Positions 16,540-25,396 of a stretch of DNA of 64,000 bases are shown here, piece by piece; position 1 is the stretch's first letter; each line of letters begins with the position of its first letter. Position numbers and translations under genes: made by a program. The stretch is from Streptomyces liliifuscus (lineage in GTDB: Bacteria > Actinomycetota > Actinomycetes > Streptomycetales > Streptomycetaceae). Under the pieces are notes generated by a model, which was not told where the DNA came from, did no database searches, and saw only the letters and a list, made by a program, of their open reading frames with translations. The stretch covers positions 3,534,001 to 3,598,000 of the forward strand of contig NZ_CP066831.1 of NCBI RefSeq assembly GCF_016598615.1. Direction: 5' to 3'.

Positions 16540-17466
16540 TCAGCTCTTGGTGAGGATCGAGCGGCCGAAGAAGAGGAGGTTGGCCGGCTTCTCGGCGAGG
16601 CGCCGCATGAAGTAGCCGTACCAGTCGGTGCCGTACGCGGTGTAGACACGCATCCGGTGCCCTTCAGCGGCGAGCCGCAGATGCTCGTCGCTCCTGATCC
16701 CGTACAGCATCTGGAACTCGTACTCGTCGGGCTTGCGCCCGGCGCGCCGGGCCAGCTCCTGCGCGATGGAGATGAGGCGCGGGTCGTGGGACCCGATCAT
16801 CGGGTACCCCTCGCCCTCCATCAGGATGCGCAGGATGCGGACGTACGCCTTGTCGGTCTCGGCCTTCTGCTGGTACGCGACCTCGGCGGGCTCCTTGTAG
16901 GCGCCCTTCACGAGCCGTACGCGGCTGCCGCTGTCGGCGAGACGGCGGGCGTCGGCCTCGGTGCGGAAGAGGTAGGCCTGGATGACGCAGCCGGTCTCCG
17001 GGAAGTCCTTCCGCAGCTCCTCGTGGATGGCGAACATCGAGTCGAGGGTGGTGTGGTCCTCGGCGTCGAGCGTGACGGTCGTACCGATGGCCGCGGCGGC
17101 CTCGACGACCGGACGGACGTTGGCGAGGGCGAGCTCGTGGCCACCGGGGAGCGCCTGCCCGAACAGGGACAGCTTCACCGACATCTCGGCGCGCTCCCCG
17201 AGCTCCAGCTGCTTGAGGCGGTCGATCAGCTCCAGGTACGCGTCACGGGCGAGCGTGGCCTGCTCGGGCGTGGTGATGTCCTCACCGACCACGTCCATGG
17301 TGACCTCCAGGCCCTTGGCCGTGAGGTCCTGGATGATCGGTACGACCTGGTCGACGCTCTCACCGGGGATGAAGCGGTCGACGACCGGCTTGGTCACCGG
17401 GGCCGCCGAGATCAGACGACGCATCCGGTCGCTGCGCGAAGCGGCGAGAATCACGGGACCCAGCAC
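16540..17466 (-). CDS. Proline dehydrogenase (FAD-dependent, monofunctional)
   Basis: The 308-aa protein oxidises L-proline to 1-pyrroline-5-carboxylate, passing electrons through FAD to the membrane. The (beta/alpha)8 barrel motifs are seen: TLDAEDHTTLDSMFAIHEEL, GCVIQAYLFRTEADARRL, RLVKGAYKEPAEVAYQQK, and the C-terminal FQMLYGIRSDEHLRLAAEG with the substrate-binding arginines. The GTG start at 17466 is chosen because GGAGGTG lies 5 nt upstream; the open frame continues further but with no such site. It is the first gene of the proline operon and is divergent from the PucR-type regulator. Confidence 0.95.
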   Translation of the reverse strand: MLGPVILAASRSDRMRRLISAAPVTKPVVDRFIPGESVDQVVPIIQDLTAKGLEVTMDVVGEDITTPEQATLARDAYLELIDRLKQLELGERAEMSVKLSLFGQALPGGHELALANVRPVVEAAAAIGTTVTLDAEDHTTLDSMFAIHEELRKDFPETGCVIQAYLFRTEADARRLADSGSRVRLVKGAYKEPAEVAYQQKAETDKAYVRILRILMEGEGYPMIGSHDPRLISIAQELARRAGRKPDEYEFQMLYGIRSDEHLRLAAEGHRMRVYTAYGTDWYGYFMRRLAEKPANLLFFGRSILTKS

Positions 17467-17640
17467 GGGGCACCTCCACAACAAGGCCGGCGGAAGGCCG
17501 TACCCGCCGCCGCCCGGCGGCGTTCCGGTACGACACGGAGAACCACCGTGAAACCTAAGGATCCCTCCGATCGTCGGCCATCGACAGCTGTCACGCATCC
17601 GTGCCCTGGATCTCAGACAGATGTATGAAGGCGCGGGGAA

Positions 17641-19224
17641 ATGATGGAGAATGCCCGGGTGACATCGGATCCCAAGGGCGAATACCAGGAGCTGGTGGAC
17701 GAGATCTCGGAGCTCCTCGGCGCCCCCGCGACGCTGGAGAACCGCGACTTCGAGCTGATCGCCTTCGGCGCGTACGACAGCGAGGGCGAGCTGGACGCCT
17801 CCGCGCTGGACCCCGTACGCGCCCGCTCGATCCTCACGCGCCGCTCGACCTCGGCGGTCCGCACCTGGTTCGAGGGCTTCGGCATCGCCCGCGCCACGGC
17901 GCCGGTCCGTATCCCGCCCACCCCCGAGGCGGGCGTCCACCGGGGCCGCGTCTGCCTCCCCGTACGCCATCGGGGTGTGGTCCTCGGGTACGTGTGGCTG
18001 CTGTCGGACGATCCGGGTCCCACCGACCAGCAGCTCTCCGCGGCGATGGAGGTCACCCCGCGCATCGGTGCCCTCCTGGCGGACGAGGCCCAGGCGGGCG
18101 CGGACCTCAGCCGTGAGCTTCGCGCGGTCCTCACCGCCGAGAGCGGCTGGCAGCGCGACATGGCTTTGGCCGAACTCCACACGGAGCTCGGCGCCCGCGG
18201 CGAGGGCCTCCACACGATGGTCTGCGTGGCCCCCTGGCCCTCGTCCCACCCGGACGACGCCCCGTCGGTCCGCACCATCCCGTCCGCCACCGCCGTCTGC
18301 GCCCTCCCCTGGGGCTCCACCGCCCAGAGCCTGGCCCTCCTGGTCCGCCTGCGCTCACCGGAGGTCCTCACCCCGGCGACAACGGCGGCGGCCCGGCTGC
18401 TGGAGAGGGCGGAGGGGGTACGGGGATCAGGGCGCCCCCAGTCCTCCCCGGCCGAGCCCGGCCCCCCAGGGGCTCACCAGCAGACCGGCGGCACGCAGGG
18501 CGGCCGGGGCCCGGCCCAGCCGCCGAGCAAGGGCGGCCAGGGCAAGGGCACCGGGGCGGCCCAGGCCCAGCCGACGAACCACCCGGGCGAGGCGGAGGCC
18601 GCGCGGGCGGACGAAGGGTCGGAGGGAACCGGACGGACAGCGGGGTCGGGGGGAGCCGGACGGACAGAGGGAGCGGGGCGGACAGGGGCAGCGGGGCGGA
18701 CAGAGGGAGCCGGGCGGACAGCGGCAGCGGGACGGACAGAGGGAGCCGGGCGGTCAGCGGGAGCGGTGGGGGCTGCCGGACAGGCTCCGGAGCCGCACGG
18801 CCCCCGCCCCGGCCGGGTCGTGGCCGGGATCGCCGTTCCCCACTCCGGTCTCGCCGACCTCGCGACCGCCTGGCAGCAGGCATCGGCCGCCGCCCGCGCG
18901 GCGCTGGCCGATCCGCGGCTGGGCCCGGTCGCGCACTGGTCGTCCATCGGCCCGTACCGCCTGCTGACGACGCTGGCGCCGACCGCCTCCCACGACCCCG
19001 CCGTACGCCCGCTCCTGGCCCCCGCCCACCGCGAACTCGCCCACACCGCCGAGGTGTTCCTCGACTGCGCGGGCCAGGCCGGCCGCACCGCCGCCGAACT
19101 GGGCATCCACCGCCAGACCCTCTACTACCGCCTCTCCCGCGTCGAACAACTCACCGGCCTCGACCTGGCCAACGGCGAGGACCGCCTGCTCCTGCACATG
19201 GGGCTCAAGGCGCGGCGGCTCTAG
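17641..19224 (+). CDS. PucR/CdaR-type regulator divergent from the proline operon, with a low-complexity insert
   Basis: The 527-aa protein ends with the PucR C-terminal helix-turn-helix (HTAEVFLDCAGQAGRTAAEL, then GIHRQTLYYRLSRVEQLTGL), which binds DNA in purine-catabolism and proline-catabolism activators. The N-terminal half is a sensor-like region. Residues about 250-395 are Gly/Ala/Pro/Gln-rich and disordered, including six hexapeptide repeats of the GRTEGA type at 340-375. Position opposite the proline genes suggests that it activates them in response to proline or P5C; homologues in actinobacteria do so. The start could be ATG 17641 or 17644. Length is greater than usual because of the insert. 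Confidence 0.88.
   Translation: MMENARVTSDPKGEYQELVDEISELLGAPATLENRDFELIAFGAYDSEGELDASALDPVRARSILTRRSTSAVRTWFEGFGIARATAPVRIPPTPEAGVHRGRVCLPVRHRGVVLGYVWLLSDDPGPTDQQLSAAMEVTPRIGALLADEAQAGADLSRELRAVLTAESGWQRDMALAELHTELGARGEGLHTMVCVAPWPSSHPDDAPSVRTIPSATAVCALPWGSTAQSLALLVRLRSPEVLTPATTAAARLLERAEGVRGSGRPQSSPAEPGPPGAHQQTGGTQGGRGPAQPPSKGGQGKGTGAAQAQPTNHPGEAEAARADEGSEGTGRTAGSGGAGRTEGAGRTGAAGRTEGAGRTAAAGRTEGAGRSAGAVGAAGQAPEPHGPRPGRVVAGIAVPHSGLADLATAWQQASAAARAALADPRLGPVAHWSSIGPYRLLTTLAPTASHDPAVRPLLAPAHRELAHTAEVFLDCAGQAGRTAAELGIHRQTLYYRLSRVEQLTGLDLANGEDRLLLHMGLKARRL
18658..18765. repeat. In-frame 18-bp minisatellite inside the PucR-type gene
   Basis: Six consecutive 18-bp units resembling ggacggacagagggagcc are present, each encoding GRTEGA, GRTGAA, GRTAAA or GRSAGA. 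The unit length is a multiple of three, so expansion or contraction would keep the frame. Confidence 0.9.
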
Positions 19225-19334
19225 GCGCGGGGGCTTTAGGCGCGAGGGGCAGGCACGGGGGGGCAGGCACGGGGGCTCCAGGCGCCCTGCGTTCAAAAGC
19301 GGTCAGCCGGGCCCGTGAGCGCCCCGCGGCGGCA

Positions 19335-20078
19335 TCACATGTAGGACTGGAAATCGACCCGCACGTTCTCGAAGTTCCGTTCCGCCAGCTCCCGGGGGCG
19401 GATCAGCCAGGACGCGGCGCAGCTGAGGGGCGTGTCCACGAACGTGAAATCCGCGTGGGCCAGCATGACGAATGAGTCGTCGTCGGTGACGGGCCAGGGG
19501 GCCGGGTCGTGATGGATCACCGACGCGTATCCGCCCAGGGTGAGTTCGCCGTTCATGGTCTCGTCCCAGTGGTCCAGCAGGTACGGGTGGATGAGGCGCA
19601 CGGTTTCCTGGTCGGCGATGTCGTGGTTGTTGTCCGGCATGAACCGGTCGAGCCGGCCTCGCAGGGGGTACGGCTCGAACGTGTAGGACGCGTCCTCCTC
19701 GGACGGGGCCCGTTCCGTCGTCGCCGTCCCGGCCGGGACATACACGACCCGGCCTTCCTGCGTCGGCCCCGGGACGTAACTCGGCTCGCTGTTGTTGGCG
19801 AAGAACAGTAAGTGCCCGTCCTCCGGCAGCCGGATATCCAGTTCGCCGACCGGAACGGCGGCACAGTCGACCGACGCGATGAACGCCGGGAAGCCGGTCC
19901 ATTCGACGTCCGGTGGAAGCTGGGGATGCCCTCCGTACTGTCCGACGACCGGAGCGTCGGAGCCCTCCATCGACCGCAGCTCCAGACGCGGTCGGGCAAG
20001 CCTCAGCGCCCTGCCGAGAAGATCCTCGGGCACGCCCCGCTTGCGGGCTGCCGCCCGATATTCGTCAAGTGCGTTCAT
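19335..20078 (-). CDS. DUF1963 (YwqG-like) protein with a TTA codon
   Basis: The 247-aa soluble protein carries the DUF1963 pattern: a Gly-Gly-His-Pro segment (QYGGHPQLPPDVEW at about 47-60), HLLFFANN, and a late YASVIHHDP/MLAHADFTF region. The family is of unknown function; crystal structures of relatives gave no enzyme activity. Codon 90 (19809-19811) is TTA, a codon so rare in Streptomyces that translation depends on the bldA tRNA, which appears mainly in differentiating cultures. Start ATG 20078 is chosen for fit to the family N-terminus. It is not obviously linked to its neighbours. Confidence 0.8.
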   Translation of the reverse strand: MNALDEYRAAARKRGVPEDLLGRALRLARPRLELRSMEGSDAPVVGQYGGHPQLPPDVEWTGFPAFIASVDCAAVPVGELDIRLPEDGHLLFFANNSEPSYVPGPTQEGRVVYVPAGTATTERAPSEEDASYTFEPYPLRGRLDRFMPDNNHDIADQETVRLIHPYLLDHWDETMNGELTLGGYASVIHHDPAPWPVTDDDSFVMLAHADFTFVDTPLSCAASWLIRPRELAERNFENVRVDFQSYM

Positions 20079-20153
20079 GACCGACAGTGTGCAACAGCGG
20101 TCTGACACACCCCGGTTGTGTCCTCGGCCACTTCGCAGCAGGCCGGTCCTCGG

Positions 20154-21761
20154 TCAGCCGGACCGAGTCTCGTCGTGACCGGTGAGCGCGGTCAGCGCGT
20201 GGCGGAGGATGTTGTCGCTCGGCGGGCAGTCGCGCCAGCGGGCACCGATGTGGCCGTCGGGCCGGATGAGCAGCGCTCCCCGGGGGCTCAGGCCACAGAG
20301 ATCGGCGTGCTCGTCGGGAAGGCGCTCGATGTGCAACACCCCTGGTGCGGTGGCTTGTTGCTCCCAGGCGGCGGGGTCAGGGGTGAGCAGGGTGAACCAT
20401 TCGCCGAAGGCGTCGAGCGTGGAGCGGTCGGGTGTGAGCCAGAGGTGCGGCATGCGATGGCCGGGCTCCGCGCTGGGGACGTAGTCCGTGCCCGTCTCGG
20501 ACGGCTCGGGCGGGGTGCTGCCGTCCGTGAGGAGGGTGTCGGTGAGCACGGCGTCGCTGAGGACGGCGTCGGATCGGTAGGCGACGCCGAGCACGAGACC
20601 GAGTTGGGCGAAGTACCTGTCGGACCAGGGCAGTTCGACCCGGGTCGGCGCCGCTCCGCCGCTGTGCAGCTGCTCGTGGCGCAGCCTCTGCGCTTCGAAC
20701 ATGAGCTTGCTGTTGGCCACCGCTTGCTGGAGGGTCCGGTGGGCGACGGGCCGCCGTTCCGTCTCGTACGTGTCCAACAGGCCTGGCCCGGCCCACCCGT
20801 GGACGACGCCCGCCAGCTTCCAGCACAGGTTGTGGACGTCGGCGATGCCGGTGTTCATGCCCAGGCCGCCGACGATCGGGATCGCGTGCGCGGCGTCGCC
20901 GGCCAGCAGGATCCGGCCGTGCCGGAAGCGCTCGGCGACGAACGCGTTCATCACCCAGTGCTGAACCCGGGTCACCTCGGCCCGTACACCTGCGCCGGGC
21001 CCGAGGGCACGCGAGACGAGGCCGGGCCAGTCGGTGTGCTCGGAGTCTTCGGGGGTGGGGCCGAGCCAGGCCCAGCCGCCTTCGGGGTAGAGCGGGAGGA
21101 AGGAGCCGTGCGCGGTGAAGTACACCCCGGCGGGCTGGTCGGCACACCAGCCGTCGAGGTCGGCGCCGAACACGACGGTGGTGACCGCCGCCAGCGCTCC
21201 GGGGCCGGCGGTGCCGATTCCCAGCCGCTGCCGGACGGTGGAGTGCGCACCGTCGGCGGCGAGAACATGGCGGGCACGGACGCGGGTCTCCTCACCGCTT
21301 CGTTGGTCGACGAGGACGGCCAGAACGCTGTCGGCCTCTTCGGTGAGGTCGACGAGTTCGGCCCCGAACCTCATCCGTGTCCCTGCCGCGGCGAGCAGGG
21401 TGGGTTCCAGCCGATCCTGCGACGTGACGATGCCGGTCACAGGGCTTTCGGGGATCGGCGCGTTGATCCCGACCATCGCCGCCGTGGCGAAGTCACTGTC
21501 GTGCAGGGTGTCCCGGAAACGGATGCGTCCGAACTCCGGCCCGAAGGCACCGGACGTGATCTCACCGGCGAGCCCGAGCCCGCGGTAGATCTCCATCGAC
21601 CGCACATTGACCAGCCGCGACCGTGGAAAGGGGGACAGCTCACCGCGCTTCTCGACCAGCGAAACCCGCACGCCCCAACGCTCCAGCAGCGCACAAGCAG
21701 TGAGCCCGACCGGCCCGCCACCGACGATCAGCACGTCCACCTCGGCATCCACCACGGCCAT
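20154..21761 (-). CDS. FAD-dependent aromatic hydroxylase (PHBH-like monooxygenase)
   Basis: This 535-aa flavoprotein has the three FAD/NADPH signatures of class A monooxygenases: VLIVGGGPVGLTACALLERW at residues about 10-29, the DG motif AADGAHSTVRQRLGI, and the GD motif ILLAGDAAHAIPIVGGLGMN. It ends with the thioredoxin-like C-terminal domain of the pentachlorophenol/polyketide hydroxylase group. These enzymes use NAD(P)H and O2 to hydroxylate phenols or polyketide intermediates. Start ATG 21761 follows AGAAGGAG. No polyketide genes are nearby, so the substrate is open; catabolic aromatics are as likely as a secondary metabolite. Confidence 0.88.
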   Translation of the reverse strand: MAVVDAEVDVLIVGGGPVGLTACALLERWGVRVSLVEKRGELSPFPRSRLVNVRSMEIYRGLGLAGEITSGAFGPEFGRIRFRDTLHDSDFATAAMVGINAPIPESPVTGIVTSQDRLEPTLLAAAGTRMRFGAELVDLTEEADSVLAVLVDQRSGEETRVRARHVLAADGAHSTVRQRLGIGTAGPGALAAVTTVVFGADLDGWCADQPAGVYFTAHGSFLPLYPEGGWAWLGPTPEDSEHTDWPGLVSRALGPGAGVRAEVTRVQHWVMNAFVAERFRHGRILLAGDAAHAIPIVGGLGMNTGIADVHNLCWKLAGVVHGWAGPGLLDTYETERRPVAHRTLQQAVANSKLMFEAQRLRHEQLHSGGAAPTRVELPWSDRYFAQLGLVLGVAYRSDAVLSDAVLTDTLLTDGSTPPEPSETGTDYVPSAEPGHRMPHLWLTPDRSTLDAFGEWFTLLTPDPAAWEQQATAPGVLHIERLPDEHADLCGLSPRGALLIRPDGHIGARWRDCPPSDNILRHALTALTGHDETRSG

Positions 21762-22061
21762 GTCGAGCTCCTTCTGCTCACCTTGGACCTTGGACGTCAA
21801 GATCCGTCGGGCCACTCGGTGACCGCGGTTGTGCCGCCCCTGGCCACCGACGAGGCCGATCCTCCCCACCCGGCACCCGACCACAACATCATCACGTCGA
21901 CGTACACCCGAACGTGCTCAGGCACGATTGCACCCTCCCGGGGCTTGCACAGCGGCCACCCGGCGGCGGTCGGCATTCGGACCCCACTACTGAAAACGAT
22001 TGTCATCATGCTACGGTCGGCGCCACGTCTCCATTGACCATCCCTTTACCCGGAGTGCTCC
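21762..22061. other. 300-bp divergent promoter region
   Basis: This holds the 5' regions of the FAD monooxygenase (minus) and the ABC importer (plus). The only recognisable element is the Zur/Fur-like box at 21991-22005. No small gene is convincing, and the remaining sequence shows nothing recognisable. Confidence 0.5.
21991..22005 (+). promoter_or_regulatory. Zur/Fur-like box upstream of the Opp/Nik-type ABC importer
   Basis: TGAAAACGATTGTCA differs at two of fifteen positions from the Streptomyces Zur consensus as I remember it (TGAAAATGATTTTCA, a 7-1-7 dyad). It sits 57-71 bp before the GTG start of the binding-protein gene, an AT-rich spot in GC-rich DNA, where a metal-dependent repressor could block transcription. 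Zur (zinc) is favoured over iron or nickel regulators by the pattern, but this is inference. Confidence 0.55.
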
Positions 22062-23567
22062 GTGCGCCTGCCCGCCCGCCTTCTCTCCCTCTCCGCGGTC
22101 ACCGCGGCTTCCGCCCTGCTGCTCACCGGGTGCTTCTCGGAATCCGCCTCGGACGATTCCGCGGGCGGCTCCGCGGGCGGCGACGGCAAGCGCGTACGCG
22201 TGGCGATGATGAACCCGCCGCGCTCCGGGCTGTCGCCGCTGTCCGACGACGCGTTCAAGCTGTCGCGCTGGTCGACCGCCGAGACGCTGGTGACGCTCGA
22301 CGCGGACGGCGACGCGGAGCCCGCCCTCGCCACCAAGTGGCAGCAGAACGCCCGGACTTGGACCTTCGAGATACGGGACGGCGTCACCTTCCACGACGGT
22401 ACGAAGCTCACGGCCGAGTCCGTCGTCCGGTCGCTCACGAGGGCCGCGACCGCCTCCCCCAAGCCACGCATCCTCGACGGCGTCGACCTGACGGTGAAGG
22501 CCGACGGCGACTCGGTCGCCGTCACCACCGGAACCGAGGACCCGCTGGTCCCGCAGCGGCTGAGCTCGCCGCAGCTGTCGATCCTGGCGGCGAAGGCGTA
22601 CCGCGGGAAGACCGTCAGCCCGGTCGGCGCGGGCACCGGCCCCTTCGAGCTGACGAAGGTGAACGGCACATCGTCGGCGACCCTCGACCGCTACGACGAC
22701 TACTGGGGCGGCACGGCCAAGTCCCCCGGTATCGATGTGAAGTTCGTGCCCGACGGCACCGCCCGCGCGGCCACCCTGCGCAGCGGCGAGGCCGACGTCG
22801 TCGAGGCGGTACCGGTGTCGCAGGCCGCGCTGCTCGACGAGGACCTGGTCACCGAGGTGCCGATGCCGCGCACCAACACCCTCTACCTGAACACCGGGAG
22901 CGGCCCCTTCAAGGACGCCTCCCTCAGGGCCGCCGCCCGCGAGGCCGTCGACGCCGAGTCGATCGTCAAGGGCGTGTACGAGGGCCGCGCGGACGTCGCG
23001 AAGGGCCTGCTGGGCCCCGCCCTCCCCTGGGCCGCCGACCTGCGCGAGCCGGTCCAGCGCGCCAAGTCCGGTGACCCGAACGGCAGGACGATCACGATCG
23101 GCACGTTCACCGACCGCGCCGAACTGCCCGAGGTGGCCCAGACGCTGCAACAGCGGCTCCAGAAGGCCGGGTTCAAGGTGAAGCTGGACGTCCGCGAGTA
23201 CGCGAACATCGAATCCGACGCGCTGGCGGGCGAGTTCGACGCGTTCATCCTGTCCCGGGCGACCGTCCTCGACTCGGGCGACCCGGCCGCGTACCTCTAC
23301 AGCGACTTCGGGTCGAAGGGTTCCTTCAACATCTCGCAGCTGTCCGACAGGAAGGTCGACGCGGCCCTGGAGAAGGCCGCAGGGACGAAGACCGGTGACG
23401 CGCGCCGCCGGGCCGTCGTCGACGCGGAGGCCGCGGTGCTGGCCACCGACGCCGCGATCCCGATGCTGCACGAGCGCGTGATCCAGGGCGACGCGGCCGG
23501 TGTCGTGGACGTCGAGCACGACCCGCGCGAGCGGGCACTGATCACCGCGGACACCTACGTCAAGTGA
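22062..23567 (+). CDS. Opp/Nik-type ABC transporter, substrate-binding lipoprotein
   Basis: The 501-aa protein starts with GTG 22062 and has a lipoprotein signal with lipobox LLTGC (Cys24). The body is a family 5 extracellular solute-binding protein: ALATKWQQNARTWTFEIRDG and VTFHDGTKLTAESVVRSL are the classical family motif, with GTGPFELTKVNG and RYDDYWGG further on. Family 5 members bind peptides, nickel or cobalt complexes, or metallophores. No His-rich metal loop is present, so a metal would be bound as a chelate. The gene is the first of four overlapping genes (GTGA, TTGA and GTGA overlaps) and lies behind a Zur-like box. Confidence 0.92.
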   Translation: MRLPARLLSLSAVTAASALLLTGCFSESASDDSAGGSAGGDGKRVRVAMMNPPRSGLSPLSDDAFKLSRWSTAETLVTLDADGDAEPALATKWQQNARTWTFEIRDGVTFHDGTKLTAESVVRSLTRAATASPKPRILDGVDLTVKADGDSVAVTTGTEDPLVPQRLSSPQLSILAAKAYRGKTVSPVGAGTGPFELTKVNGTSSATLDRYDDYWGGTAKSPGIDVKFVPDGTARAATLRSGEADVVEAVPVSQAALLDEDLVTEVPMPRTNTLYLNTGSGPFKDASLRAAAREAVDAESIVKGVYEGRADVAKGLLGPALPWAADLREPVQRAKSGDPNGRTITIGTFTDRAELPEVAQTLQQRLQKAGFKVKLDVREYANIESDALAGEFDAFILSRATVLDSGDPAAYLYSDFGSKGSFNISQLSDRKVDAALEKAAGTKTGDARRRAVVDAEAAVLATDAAIPMLHERVIQGDAAGVVDVEHDPRERALITADTYVK

Positions 23568-25396
23568 CGTTCATGGCACGCCTGTTCACTCCGGTCACTC
23601 TGTTCTCGCCGGGCGGCCGGGCCGCTCTCACCCGGCTCGGCTGTCTCGCCGCGGTCCTCGCCGCCGTCGGACTGCTCCCCTGGCTCTCCGGCCGCGACCC
23701 CGCCCTCACCGTCCTGCGCGCCCGCTCGGCCGAGCAGGAGGGCACACCGGAGGCCCTCGCCGCGATCCGCGCCGACCTCGGCCTGGACGCGGGTCCCCTT
23801 TCCCTGCTGGGGAGTTGGCTCTCCGGCCTGCCACGCGGCGACCTCGGCACGTCCTGGGTGTCGGGCACCGACGTCCTCCCGTCGGTCGTCTCCGGACTCC
23901 AGGTCTCGCTCGCCCTGATGGGCGCGGCGCTCGGGGTCGCGCTCCTGGTGACCTGCGCGATCGTCGCTCCCGTACTCGTACGGGGCCGGGGGTCGGCCGG
24001 CGCGTTCGCCGCGATGCTCGCCGCGTTGCCCGAATTCCTGCTGGCGACGGTCGCGTTGCTGGTGTGCGGAGTGTGGCTGGGCCTGCTGCCGACCTCCGGC
24101 TGGCAGGGCCCCGCGTACATGGTGCTGCCCGCCGTCGCACTCGGCATTCCCGCGGGCGGACTCCTCGGCCGACTGGTCGCGGACGCACTGCCGCCCGTCC
24201 TCGACGAGCGCTGGGTGGAGCTGTGGCGGGGCGCCGGGGTCGGCAGGGCACGCATCTCGGCCGCCGCCCTGCGGCGCGTACTGCCGCCGCTGGTACCGCA
24301 GTTCGGAATGGTCGCCGTAGGACTGACCGGCGGGGCGGTCGCCGTGGAGACGGTGTTCGCGGTGCCGGGCATCGGCCGTACGGCACTGGGGGCGGCCAAG
24401 TCGCAGGACCTGCCACTGCTTCAGGGGTCGGTTCTCGCGCTGCTCGCCCTCGGCCTCGTCACGGGTGCCGCGGCGGCCGTCGTACGGCGGCGGCTGCTGG
24501 GCCCGGCCCTGCGCGACGCCGGGCTGACGCTGCCCGCGGCCCGCCCGGTCCGCGCGCACCCGGCCGTCCCGTTGACGCTCGGAATCACACTGCTGACCTG
24601 CGTCGGCTGGGGCCTGCTGCGCGACCCGTACACGGTGGACACGAACGCCCGCCTCCAGGCGCCCTCCTGGGCGTATCCCCTCGGCACGGACGGGCTCGGC
24701 CGTGATGTGCTGGCGCGGCTCGGGCACGGCGCGGCGTCGACGATCGGCACGGCGACCGCGGTCTGTCTGGCCGGCCTCGTCCTCGCGCTCGCCCTCGGTT
24801 TCCTGCCCGCCGTGGCGTCCGGCGCCTCGGACATCGCCAACGCGCTGCCGCCGGTGATCGCGGGCATCCTGGTCGCGGCCGTCGTGGGCCCCGGAACGGG
24901 CGGTGCCGCGCTCGCCGTGGCCCTGCTCTCCTGGCCCACCCTGTCGTCGCACGCGGCGGCGCTGGTGCAGGAGGTCCGCGCGTCGACGTTCCTGCTGGCC
25001 CAACGGGCCATCGGGGCAAGCCCGTTGTGGATCCTCACCCGCCACGTCCTGCCCTCGGTGGCGGCCCCGGTCACCCGTCACGCCCTCCTGCGCCTTCCCG
25101 GCATCGCCCTGGCCCTGGCTTCCCTCGGCTTCCTCGGCCTCGGCGCCCAGCCGCCCGCCCCGGAGTGGGGCCTGCTCCTGGACGAGTCACGGGCATACGT
25201 GGAACGCGCCCCGTGGGCGGCCCTGGCCCCCGCGGTGGCCCTGGCCCTGCTGGCGGCCCTGGCTGTGTCGTCGGCGCCATACGCGGAGCCCGGCCCCAGC
25301 AGAACGACCGCGCAGCCCCGCCCCGGCTCCAGCCTCCTCCCCCGCTCCCGTGCCGCCCTCTCCGCCCTACGCCCCCGCAAGGAGCCGACCCGTTGA
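23564..25396 (+). CDS. ABC permease: DppB-like and DppC-like domains fused in one chain
   Basis: This 610-aa membrane protein contains two complete permease units. The first (about 1-325) shows the DppB-type loop ELWRGAGVGRARISAAALRR and VFAVPGIGRTALGAAKSQD. The second (about 330-575) starts with the DppC-type YPLGTDGLGRDVLARLGHGA and ends with LGFLGLGAQPPAPEWGLLL. Usually these are two proteins that heterodimerise, so the fusion is uncommon. The start is GTG 23564 overlapping the preceding TGA by 4 bp; ATG 23573 is an alternative. The C-terminal tail is Pro/Arg/Ser-rich. It forms the channel for the binding protein upstream and the two ATPases downstream. Confidence 0.9.
   Translation: MTFMARLFTPVTLFSPGGRAALTRLGCLAAVLAAVGLLPWLSGRDPALTVLRARSAEQEGTPEALAAIRADLGLDAGPLSLLGSWLSGLPRGDLGTSWVSGTDVLPSVVSGLQVSLALMGAALGVALLVTCAIVAPVLVRGRGSAGAFAAMLAALPEFLLATVALLVCGVWLGLLPTSGWQGPAYMVLPAVALGIPAGGLLGRLVADALPPVLDERWVELWRGAGVGRARISAAALRRVLPPLVPQFGMVAVGLTGGAVAVETVFAVPGIGRTALGAAKSQDLPLLQGSVLALLALGLVTGAAAAVVRRRLLGPALRDAGLTLPAARPVRAHPAVPLTLGITLLTCVGWGLLRDPYTVDTNARLQAPSWAYPLGTDGLGRDVLARLGHGAASTIGTATAVCLAGLVLALALGFLPAVASGASDIANALPPVIAGILVAAVVGPGTGGAALAVALLSWPTLSSHAAALVQEVRASTFLLAQRAIGASPLWILTRHVLPSVAAPVTRHALLRLPGIALALASLGFLGLGAQPPAPEWGLLLDESRAYVERAPWAALAPAVALALLAALAVSSAPYAEPGPSRTTAQPRPGSSLLPRSRAALSALRPRKEPTR

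Noticed and set aside
19225..19310. Short GC-rich repeats (ggcaggcacggggg twice) after the PucR-type gene, considered as a terminator
   Set aside because: No inverted pairing is present; they are only simple direct repeats.
22000..22017. TTGTCA and TACGGT as -35 and -10 hexamers of the ABC importer
   Set aside because: They are only six bases apart, so they cannot form one promoter; the box is kept as a Zur/Fur-like site only.
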